From positions 62,001 to 126,000 of the forward strand of contig NZ_AUYB01000102.1 of the NCBI RefSeq assembly GCF_001625655.1: a stretch of DNA of 64,000 bases, given 5' to 3'. Positions 37,089 through 44,821 of the stretch are shown piece by piece (positions within the stretch are counted from its first letter, which is position 1; each line of letters starts with the position of its first letter). Both the position numbers and the translations under genes were made by a program. This DNA is from Pseudoalteromonas luteoviolacea DSM 6061. Its GTDB lineage: Bacteria > Pseudomonadota > Gammaproteobacteria > Enterobacterales > Alteromonadaceae. The notes beneath the pieces were generated by a model that was not told where the DNA came from, made no database searches, and saw only the letters and a program-made list of their open reading frames with translations.

Positions 37089-37116
37089 ACGGAGCCATGC
37101 TTATAGCATGCTCCGT
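37089..37116. terminator. Hairpin after the sCache chemoreceptor gene
   Basis: ACGGAGCCATGC and GCATGCTCCGT pair with a single-base bulge around TTATA, 10 bases beyond the end of the chemoreceptor gene on the minus strand. Confidence 0.6.
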
Positions 37117-37125
37117 ACTGCTGCA

Positions 37126-38760
37126 TTAGACTCTAAAACCTTCAACCACGAGCCCCAGTTCTTGACTGGCGCTGCGCAGCGCCTTACTCGTATCAGTCAA
37201 TGATTGAGTAGCATCTAAAGACAGATTTGTAGAATCAGACAAGTCAGTTATACGTCGATTAACTTCTTGAGCTGCATGAGATTGTTCTTGTGTAGCACGC
37301 GCAATTTGACTATTCATTTGAGAAATCACTTCGATCAAGCGCTCGATCTCCGTCAACGCAGTATCCGTTTCTTTGGCTTGTTCTACAGACTCTATTGACG
37401 TTGTCTGGCTCTGCTGTACTGCAATAACAGCTGCTTTGGCACCTTGTTGCAATCGCTCAATCATAGACTGAATTTCATCGGTACTCTCACTGGTACGGCT
37501 TGCCAAAGTTCTTACTTCGTCGGCAACAACTGCAAACCCTCTGCCCTGCTCTCCCGCCCGCGCAGCTTCAATTGCTGCATTTAGAGCCAAGAGGTTTGTT
37601 TGCTCCGAAATGCCCCGGATCACATCTAATACAGAGCCAATATTGTTACTCTCTTCAGCCAAGGAGCTTGTCACTTCACTCACTTGTTGAATATTCCCAG
37701 AAAGGCTTTCAATCGTGTCGATTGTTTTGGCAAGAGTATGTTTACCTAATCCGCTGTTTTTTATAGCATCACTGGCTGCTTGCTCCGCCGCTTCTGCGTT
37801 GTTATTAATTTCTTGTATTTGCATGCTCATCTGCTCAACTGCAGTGGCAACTTGGCGACTGTTGTCATTTTGCATTTCAATAAAATTCAAGTTTCCACGT
37901 CCAGCTTGATCAACTTCATGGGCAAGGTTTTTTACACTGTCACTGTTGCCTGCCACTTTGAGTATGGAACTGCGCATTCTCTCCGTGTATGCATTAAAAT
38001 GCTTGGTCAATTTAGCTACTTCATCTTTACCATACTCATCGAGGCGTAACGTCAAGTCTCCATCACCATTGGCAATACGCTTCATAGTATTAGCCGTTTC
38101 GCGGATTGGGTGCAGTATGCTCTTAGAAATAAGTATACTAAGGCTGATTGATAGGATGATAATCACAGCAAAATCAATAAGCAGGTCGTTTCTTTGAGAT
38201 TGATATTCTGCATAAATAGTATCGAGATATACTCCAGAGCCTATGATCCACTGCCAAGGTTCAAACCCTTTAACAAATGAGATTTTTTCAACGGCTTCTT
38301 GCGCGCCTGGCTTTGGCCACTTGTAAGGAACAAAACCACTGGATTGACGCTCAACCACGTTCACCATATCCACAAAAAGAGCTTTGCCATCCGGATCCTT
38401 AACTGCACTAAGGGATTTACCATTTAAGTTCGGTTTAAAGGGGTGCATCACCATTGCAGGCTGAAAGTCATTTACCCAAAAATAATTATTATCTTCATAC
38501 CTCAAGCTAGCCAAGGTATTTAAAGCCTGCTCGCGAGCTTGTAATTCCGTTAATACACCACTTCGTTGCAGTGCATAAAAGTGACTTAAAATACTGTGCG
38601 CACTTTCTACTAAGCTTTGTGTTTTTTCATATTGTTGAGATTCTAAAGCAGCATATTGACGCTGCAAATTTAGCACATTTTGGATTACCAAAGCGGCTAT
38701 CACTGTCCCAATTAAAATCGTGAGGCGTTGATAAATACTACATTGCCTTAACGTTCGCAT
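37126..38760 (-). CDS. Methyl-accepting chemotaxis protein with sCache domain
   Basis: A 544-residue chemoreceptor. It has a transmembrane helix near residues 13-32, a periplasmic single-Cache (sCache_2) sensor with [18 protein letters not shown] and [16 protein letters not shown], a second helix (about 190-212), HAMP, and the MCP signalling domain with the hairpin tip [35 protein letters not shown]. The ATG at 38760 is chosen because AAGGA lies 7 bases upstream. sCache_2 receptors often bind small organic acids. Its location between phnW and the rest of the phosphonate cluster suggests a phosphonate-linked ligand, which is inference. Confidence 0.93.
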   Translation of the reverse strand: MRTLRQCSIYQRLTILIGTVIAALVIQNVLNLQRQYAALESQQYEKTQSLVESAHSILSHFYALQRSGVLTELQAREQALNTLASLRYEDNNYFWVNDFQPAMVMHPFKPNLNGKSLSAVKDPDGKALFVDMVNVVERQSSGFVPYKWPKPGAQEAVEKISFVKGFEPWQWIIGSGVYLDTIYAEYQSQRNDLLIDFAVIIILSISLSILISKSILHPIRETANTMKRIANGDGDLTLRLDEYGKDEVAKLTKHFNAYTERMRSSILKVAGNSDSVKNLAHEVDQAGRGNLNFIEMQNDNSRQVATAVEQMSMQIQEINNNAEAAEQAASDAIKNSGLGKHTLAKTIDTIESLSGNIQQVSEVTSSLAEESNNIGSVLDVIRGISEQTNLLALNAAIEAARAGEQGRGFAVVADEVRTLASRTSESTDEIQSMIERLQQGAKAAVIAVQQSQTTSIESVEQAKETDTALTEIERLIEVISQMNSQIARATQEQSHAAQEVNRRITDLSDSTNLSLDATQSLTDTSKALRSASQELGLVVEGFRV

Positions 38761-39092
38761 AAGTTGTTCCTTCTTGCATACATATTGAACCTTAAATATA
38801 GACACGGAGAAATCGTTCGCCAGTGAAAATAAAAATAAAATCCATTTAAAACATACAGATACAAAACTTCAAATACATTATAAATGCAATTACCCATTAG
38901 TCTAAAGTTGACGATTTAATCGACTTATAAAATCGACCAGATTCTATGTAATTGCCATGAGCCATTATTCATAACGTTATTACCCAACACAAAAACTCAC
39001 CAAATGAGCATATTGTCTAAATCAGCATCGTTTTTCCTATCAAGATCAGCTAGCATAACGCTGGTTAAATAATAATTAAAATAGAGGAAAGC
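38761..39092. other. Divergent intergenic region between chemoreceptor and DUF819 genes
   Basis: 332 bases, AT-rich, which must hold both promoters. A small palindrome CGATTTAATCG with another ATCGA half-site lies near 38910-38940. The TGGTCTAGACCA-type operator of the phosphonate genes is not present here, so these two genes may not belong to the same regulon. No gene seen. Confidence 0.5.
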
Positions 39093-40256
39093 ATGATCCA
39101 AGATGGGTTTTCATTTATTGCATTTTTGATGTTTTTTTCAGGCCTAGTGATTTGGTATGAAAATAAATATAAGGACGGTCGATTTTTTAAATATGTACCA
39201 GCGGTCATTATAATCTATTTTTCAGCGATGGTAATGTCCACACTGGGTGTGTGGGAGATGACAGATTCAGTTAAACAAGCGCGTGGAGAAGTCAGAACCG
39301 CGATTTTACCCGCAATGATTTTTTTGATGCTATTGCGCGCTGATCTAAGGGATATTGTGAAACTTGGACCCAAACTGCTAGGTACTTTTTTCGCAGCAAC
39401 GCTCAGTATTGTGCTCGGTTTTATTGTTTCCTTTGCCCTATTCCAAAGCTTTTTAAGTGACAACGCCGCACTTACATTTGGCGCATTGGCTGGTAGTTGG
39501 ATTGGAGGCACGCAAAACATGGTTGCAGTGCAGCAGGCACTTGGGCTCAATGATGCGGGCATGGGCTATACCCTATTAATAGATTCAATAGATTACGCCA
39601 TGTGGATTATGTTTTTATTGGCATTGGTACCTTTTGCACACAAGTTTAACGACTGGACAAAAGCCGATACAAGTACACTCGATGATTTACAGCAAAAGCT
39701 CACGCTCTCCAATGACCAAATACGCAAAGAAACCACCTTCCCTGATATGATGCTACTGCTCGGTTGTGCATTTGGTTTATCGGCACTGGCTACTTTTGTA
39801 TCTGGTTTGCTGCCACAAAACGCCGTTTTGAATAGCACCACTTGGAGCATCATGATAGTCACCATTGCTGGTGTGATTTGTGCTATGACTCCCCTTGGAA
39901 AAATTCCAGGATCGCCTCAACTATCCAATGTATTGTTATATACACTTGTTGCACTTATTGCTGCCAACGCGAACTTTGCAGAGCTTACTCAGGCCCCAGC
40001 TTATATACTTGCCGGTTTTGTGATTTTACTCATCCATGGCGTTATACTTACCACTATCGCAAAAATATTTAAACTAGACCTGTTCACATGTGGAATCGCA
40101 TCACTGGCGAATATCGGCGGTGTCGCTTCGTCTCCTGTGCTTGCAGCGGCATATAGTCAAACTCTGGTCCCTGTAGCAATCTTGATGGCGCTTATGGGCG
40201 TGATTATTGGAACTGGTGGCGGTATTGGCGTCGCAATGCTGCTCCAAGCAATGTAG
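39093..40256 (+). CDS. DUF819 family integral membrane protein
   Basis: A 387-residue protein with about ten to eleven hydrophobic helices and the DUF819 (YjcL-like) landmarks: TFGALAGSWIGGTQNMVAVQ near residue 135 and ANIGGVASSPVLAAAYSQTLV near residue 355, two similar glycine-rich re-entrant-like segments. The family resembles secondary transporters, but the substrate is unknown. AGAGGAAAGC precedes the ATG. It stands as a single gene within the phosphonate region, with a terminator after it. It could carry a substrate or product of that pathway, but nothing in the sequence proves this. Confidence 0.88.
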   Translation: MIQDGFSFIAFLMFFSGLVIWYENKYKDGRFFKYVPAVIIIYFSAMVMSTLGVWEMTDSVKQARGEVRTAILPAMIFLMLLRADLRDIVKLGPKLLGTFFAATLSIVLGFIVSFALFQSFLSDNAALTFGALAGSWIGGTQNMVAVQQALGLNDAGMGYTLLIDSIDYAMWIMFLLALVPFAHKFNDWTKADTSTLDDLQQKLTLSNDQIRKETTFPDMMLLLGCAFGLSALATFVSGLLPQNAVLNSTTWSIMIVTIAGVICAMTPLGKIPGSPQLSNVLLYTLVALIAANANFAELTQAPAYILAGFVILLIHGVILTTIAKIFKLDLFTCGIASLANIGGVASSPVLAAAYSQTLVPVAILMALMGVIIGTGGGIGVAMLLQAM

Positions 40257-40267
40257 AGATGTGCAGT

Positions 40268-40303
40268 TAAAGAGGTGCTAGGCTTCGCCCTTGTACCTCT
40301 TTA
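40268..40303 (+). terminator. Terminator of the DUF819 gene
   Basis: TAAAGAGGT and ACCTCTTTA form a perfect 9-bp stem whose loop can fold a further GGC/GCC pair. It starts 12 bases after the stop codon. Confidence 0.75.
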
Positions 40304-40363
40304 GTTACTCAGTATAGTACTTATAAATAAAGTAATTCACACAATCGCTTTAAGTTTTTAAAA

Positions 40364-41056
40364 TTAAATCCCTTCTACCACCATTTCAATTGCATCATGT
40401 AGCCAATATTCTACATTGTAATCCACCAGCTGTTTTTGCCCATCATAGCGTGCTCGCTTTACTTTTAAGCACGGCGCACCGCTGTTCTTTTCTAACTTTT
40501 GTGCGACTTCATCAGGCAATACAGTCACGCTTATCACACATTTTTCATGGCTTATCTCTACATTGTAATGCATAGACATCACATCAGTTATTGAACCATT
40601 TAAAGCTTGTTTATCGAGCCCTTCAAAACGCGATTCGAGGCAGTAGATCTCCTCCATCAAAATCGCCCGCTCATCGACTTTTCTTACTCGCGTCAATTTA
40701 AAAAGTGCCTCGCCCGAAAAGTGTTCTTTTGCAACATGATACCCAGAGCTTGGAGCTTCGATACTAATCACTTCTGTCTTTGGTTCAAAGCCTTGCTCTT
40801 TAGTTAGTCGATTAAAGTTTACTTTGCGTGCAGGGTGCCAGCTCAGCTTTTTTGAAGTAACAAACCAACCTCGACGCTTTTGACTATAAATAAGCCCCTC
40901 AGCTTCTAACCTAGCTAGCGCCTCTCTCACTGTAATTCTGGTTGAATTAAATGTGTCCTGTAAACTGCGCTCAGAAGGCAATTTAGAACCAGGTTGCATA
41001 GAACCTTGGGCCAACAAATCTTGAATATAGTTACGAATTTTTTGATATAGCAACAT
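40364..41056 (-). CDS. GntR family transcriptional regulator, HutC/UTRA type
   Basis: A 230-residue regulator. The winged helix-turn-helix is at residues about 5-70 (LPSERSLQDTFNSTRITVREALARLEAEGL), and the UTRA ligand-binding domain follows (YHVAKEHFSGEALFKLTRVRKVDERAILMEE...VKRARYDG). It is the last gene of the minus-strand phosphonate cluster, 132 bases after the FAD enzyme gene, so it may be co-transcribed or have its own promoter. It is the natural candidate to bind the TGGT(C/A)TAGACCA sites at 35771 and 47657 and to be released by AEP or a derivative, by analogy with PhnR/PhnF/NagR relatives. Confidence 0.9.
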   Translation of the reverse strand: MLLYQKIRNYIQDLLAQGSMQPGSKLPSERSLQDTFNSTRITVREALARLEAEGLIYSQKRRGWFVTSKKLSWHPARKVNFNRLTKEQGFEPKTEVISIEAPSSGYHVAKEHFSGEALFKLTRVRKVDERAILMEEIYCLESRFEGLDKQALNGSITDVMSMHYNVEISHEKCVISVTVLPDEVAQKLEKNSGAPCLKVKRARYDGQKQLVDYNVEYWLHDAIEMVVEGI

Positions 41057-41188
41057 GGCATTATTTAAAACTGAAACCTGCTAGATATGACAAGCTTACG
41101 TGAGTTTTATGACAATCTGAATCTCTGTAAGCTTAATATCTTGTATAGAAAGGTGAAATATCTCCATCGAATTAATCAAAACGCCTGA

Positions 41189-42604
41189 CTACATTTTCGC
41201 CAACCGTTCGATATCAGGGTCTAGTTTTGCTGCGCTGGCGCTTAATCGGCTAAGCCACTCGTCAAATTTAGACGGTGTTTCACCCATATCTTGTGCATAC
41301 TCCTTGCGTCTAATTGCATTTCTTATTGTATATGCACCGATACTTCTAAATGGTTCATAAGGAAATTTCGCCAACGCTCCATTAACCAAAGCACACCCAG
41401 CCCATTCATTATTCTGCTTAGTGATCAACGCACTCAAGATTTTCCCACCAATAAAAGACTGTACAACTCCATTTCCAGAGTAACCGCTACCAAAGTAAAC
41501 ATTGTTTTGTCCTTTCAACTGACCAAAAAATGGCAAACCAGATACACTGCGATCAGATGGGCCGGTCCAAGTTCGATCAAGCTGCATTGGGGTGTTAAAA
41601 AAGTACTTCAAGGACTGGCTAAGGATCTCTGAATAGCGACTCGCTTTGTCAAACCGACTAGTTACTTGATTAGCAAAGCTAAAGTAATTGCCGCCCTTGC
41701 CCAGCATCAATCTCCCATCCGATGTAGTACGATAGTAGTTAACAAAAATTCGCGCATCGATAATTGGCGCACCATGGTGCAAATTGAGCTGTGATAGCAG
41801 CGCAGGCATTGGCTTAGTTATTGCCATATCACTAGACACCAACACAACATTTCTAGAAAATTCAGGTCGCAACGAAGGCAACCAAGCATTGACTGCGAAA
41901 GTTAAGCTCGTTGCCCGTATAACCGCACCTTGCTGGGTGGTAATGGCTAAAGTCTCTCCGCCAATATGAGATTTGTAGGCCGTTTTTTCAAATATGCGTA
42001 CGCCCAATTTGTTGGCTACACGGCGCAGCCCCCTGACCAATTTTGCTGGTTGAATACTGCCAGCATGAGGACTGAATATGGCTCTGCGATTTGCATCCGA
42101 ACCAGTATTTCGAAGTCGCGATTTATCCACCACCTGCCAATGATTAATATTGTGCTTTTCAAGCAATGTCATTATCGGTGCTAAGCTAGACATTTGCGCA
42201 CAGTTAGATGCCGTGTAATAGGTACCGTCTACGCGACAATCACAGTCAATACAATGCCTCTGAGCAAAGTTTTGAATTTCATGGACAGCTTGCTCAGAGC
42301 TTTTCACTAAAAAGCACGCTTGCTCTAATCCAAATAACTTGATAAGGCTAGCAAACTTGGTGGACCAAGTTAACATAGCCCCTCCATTTCGGCCCGAAGC
42401 TCCTTGCCCACACAAGTCCTTTTCTATTACCGTGACATCAAGTTCTGGCTTTTTCTGCTTGAGCATAATTGCTGTCCAAAGCCCAGTATAGCCACCGCCA
42501 ATAATACAAGCACCTGTATCGATATCATGTGTTAGTGGCTTGGCAGAGGCCAAATCGGCCTCTTCTATTGCTTCGTCAAACCAAAAAGGTTGAAAGCGTT
42601 TCAT
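41189..42604 (-). CDS. FAD-dependent amine oxidoreductase, PbfD-like
   Basis: A 471-residue DAO-family flavoenzyme with the dinucleotide-binding motif GACIIGGGYTGLWTAIML near residue 30 and CGQGASGRNGGAML, typical of glycine oxidase/PuuB-type enzymes. FAD oxidoreductases of this type (PbfD) are found in AEP gene clusters and oxidise N-methyl-AEP or AEP to phosphonoacetaldehyde; that is known for relatives and inferred here. Its ATG overlaps the phnX stop by 4 bases, so the two are translationally coupled and the product would feed PhnX directly. Confidence 0.88.
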   Translation of the reverse strand: MKRFQPFWFDEAIEEADLASAKPLTHDIDTGACIIGGGYTGLWTAIMLKQKKPELDVTVIEKDLCGQGASGRNGGAMLTWSTKFASLIKLFGLEQACFLVKSSEQAVHEIQNFAQRHCIDCDCRVDGTYYTASNCAQMSSLAPIMTLLEKHNINHWQVVDKSRLRNTGSDANRRAIFSPHAGSIQPAKLVRGLRRVANKLGVRIFEKTAYKSHIGGETLAITTQQGAVIRATSLTFAVNAWLPSLRPEFSRNVVLVSSDMAITKPMPALLSQLNLHHGAPIIDARIFVNYYRTTSDGRLMLGKGGNYFSFANQVTSRFDKASRYSEILSQSLKYFFNTPMQLDRTWTGPSDRSVSGLPFFGQLKGQNNVYFGSGYSGNGVVQSFIGGKILSALITKQNNEWAGCALVNGALAKFPYEPFRSIGAYTIRNAIRRKEYAQDMGETPSKFDEWLSRLSASAAKLDPDIERLAKM

Positions 42605-43410
42605 GGGCGCTCCCCACGCGCCAATTTAGACTCAATCTCAAGTAGTACAGGCTCAATATCTGCAAGTGAGTCAATCACATAGTGTGCACCCGCAGTTGAT
42701 AGCTGCGCATAAGCTCTATACGCTAGTGCCTGCTGCTGCGATTCATCTAACGCGCGCCACTCTTCTTCACTAAGCCCAACTGCATTACCGGTAATAGCCA
42801 AACCAATAGTCCACATTCCCGCGTTTAGCCCTTCAGTAATGCCGTGTACCGAATCGTCCACTTTAACACATGATGCAACCCGAGAAATCCCGAGGCGCTG
42901 TACATTCTCCAAAGCCATCCACGGCCCCGGACGAGATCCCGCCACACATTCGTCACTCGCAACAACGCAATCTGGAATGTACCCATACTCTGCTGAAGCA
43001 GGCACCAGCACGTCCATAACAGGTTTTGGGTAACCCGAGCAACTGCCAATTTTAATGCCGGACGCCTGAAGTCGATGGATGACATCGAGGGTGCCTTCAA
43101 TTGGCTTTGCTCGCTGTGTCACCTTAGCTATCTGTAATGGCATAAACGTTTCGTATATGTGATCAACATCTTGGTTCGAGGGTAATCTACCAAACTGCGC
43201 CTGCCAACGACTACTAATCTCAGGTGTGTTCAACAACGTGCTGATATGGTCCCACTTTCCCATTCCCATTGGGCCGCGAGCTTCTTGCAATGAAATATCA
43301 AAGTCAAAGCCACGTTTGAATGCTTCAACAAAGATACTTGTCGGTGCAATTGAGCCATAGTCCACAACCGTTCCTGCCCAATCCAAAATAAGTGCTTTTA
43401 TGTGTTTCAT
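42601..43410 (-). CDS. phnX: Phosphonoacetaldehyde hydrolase
   Basis: A 269-residue HAD-superfamily enzyme that splits the C-P bond of phosphonoacetaldehyde to acetaldehyde and phosphate. Visible motifs are LILDWAGTVVDYGS (nucleophile Asp), MGMGKWDHI with the Schiff-base Lys special to PhnX, the second HAD motif IKIGSCSGYP, and VKVDDSVHGITEGLNAG. The length is as in other PhnX proteins. It lies 26 bases after the DUF5690 gene and overlaps the FAD oxidoreductase gene, placing it in the middle of the operon. Confidence 0.96.
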   Translation of the reverse strand: MKHIKALILDWAGTVVDYGSIAPTSIFVEAFKRGFDFDISLQEARGPMGMGKWDHISTLLNTPEISSRWQAQFGRLPSNQDVDHIYETFMPLQIAKVTQRAKPIEGTLDVIHRLQASGIKIGSCSGYPKPVMDVLVPASAEYGYIPDCVVASDECVAGSRPGPWMALENVQRLGISRVASCVKVDDSVHGITEGLNAGMWTIGLAITGNAVGLSEEEWRALDESQQQALAYRAYAQLSTAGAHYVIDSLADIEPVLLEIESKLARGERP

Positions 43411-43436
43411 GATTATTCCTAGTATGTGTAAATGCG

Positions 43437-44783
43437 TTAGCTAGATGCGATTTCAATGTTACGAGTGGAGATTTTTTGTGTGCTGAGTAATTGAGTTTTG
43501 AAGTAAATAAAGGCGCTGATCACCAAGACACCAGCAATTGCTGAGATCCAATAACAAGCAGACACAAAAAATTGCAACCAAGAGAGCTCTGGTGTTGCAA
43601 ATGTTTTGTACAACAAAATGCCCACGGAGCCGATGTACCCAGCCGAATCTGCAAGATAAATCAAAAAACCAGCGTTTGCGGTCGAGCCCACTGCAGAGAT
43701 TAGCCGGTCAAATAAAAAGCAATTGTAGGGTATATAACTGATATACAAACCAGCCCCGAGCAGTACCATCCAAGCCTTGGAAGACAGCCATTGAGACTCA
43801 TATCCGTAGGTGCTTCCCGCTAAGAGGAGAATACCAAGCAAAATAAAATAGTGATTAGCAAAGAATGCTGTTCGATTTTTTTTTATCAGCACCAGTGCCG
43901 CCATTGCCAAAAGGACAAAAAAAGCGATTCTAATCCCTGCGTAGGCAAATATTGTGGGCTCATGGCCATACCCCAATGCATGCCAAATTTCTGCTGAGAA
44001 GTTGTCACGAAAATCTCTAAAGCCAGTAAATAATAAAAAGCTCAATACCAGCGCGAGAATGCCAAACCAATATCGCTTAAAGAACTGCCAACGAGCTTTG
44101 CCACTCATGGGAGCGCGCTTTTGTCTAGCCAGTTCATCCTCTTGAGTAGGCTTGGGAATGCTGTTTAAACATAAGACACTTAAAAATAATAATGGTAGAA
44201 ACACAGCCCCAGTTACCGCTGGCATCCAAAGCTCATGGACGTCAAGCTCAACCACCAGCCATTGCCCCACAGTTCTAACAAGACCAGACGCTAAGATAAA
44301 CGTCACACTTAATACGGCCCCAAGAATTTCGGTGGTTTTGCGCCCTTCTAAATAGCTAAATACTAACCCCCAAATCATGCCAAGGGATAACCCATTGACA
44401 AACAGCCAGACCACATTGATGCCATTGGGTGTTAATGCAAACAGCACCAATGCAAGTTCGGCACTTAAGATCATGCCTAAAATCGCGTATACACGCCTAC
44501 TTGGTTGCATTTCAGCTATGACTTTTACACCAACAAGCTTGGCACACAGGTAGCCAAAAACTTGGGCTAGAATCAGTGCTACTTTAAAACTTACTAGCCA
44601 GTCTGAGTTGTTATATGCGTCATAAGAATTTACAGAAAATGGCTTACGAAACGCGTACATACTAAAGTAAGTTAAAAACGCACTTGACGCTGCAAACAAG
44701 ACGAAACCCACCCCACTTGCTTTGTCAATCCAAGCAGGAGGTTGCTGCCAAAGGCGAAAATTGATCATGATACTTCCACTCAT
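43437..44783 (-). CDS. DUF5690 family MFS-like transporter
   Basis: A 448-residue membrane protein with about twelve helices and the opening YFSMYAFRKPFSVNSYD, characteristic of DUF5690 (related to the major facilitator superfamily and the UhpT/GlpT-like RKPF pattern). It also has GLSLGMIWGLVFSYLEGRKTTE. It lies between the TonB receptor gene (38 bases) and phnX (26 bases), so it is probably the inner-membrane importer of AEP or a related phosphonate. The first ATG (44783) has no strong ribosome site; a second at 44768 has GGAAG upstream and is also possible. Confidence 0.88.
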   Translation of the reverse strand: MSGSIMINFRLWQQPPAWIDKASGVGFVLFAASSAFLTYFSMYAFRKPFSVNSYDAYNNSDWLVSFKVALILAQVFGYLCAKLVGVKVIAEMQPSRRVYAILGMILSAELALVLFALTPNGINVVWLFVNGLSLGMIWGLVFSYLEGRKTTEILGAVLSVTFILASGLVRTVGQWLVVELDVHELWMPAVTGAVFLPLLFLSVLCLNSIPKPTQEDELARQKRAPMSGKARWQFFKRYWFGILALVLSFLLFTGFRDFRDNFSAEIWHALGYGHEPTIFAYAGIRIAFFVLLAMAALVLIKKNRTAFFANHYFILLGILLLAGSTYGYESQWLSSKAWMVLLGAGLYISYIPYNCFLFDRLISAVGSTANAGFLIYLADSAGYIGSVGILLYKTFATPELSWLQFFVSACYWISAIAGVLVISAFIYFKTQLLSTQKISTRNIEIASS

Positions 44784-44821
44784 ATGAGCAGGCTGTTACA
44801 CCTGCCTCGATACCTTAATGA

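Noticed and set aside
41140..41155. TTGTATAGAAAG near the GntR gene as an autoregulatory operator
   Set aside because: Matches the operator at only 7 of 12 positions and lacks the GACC half-site.
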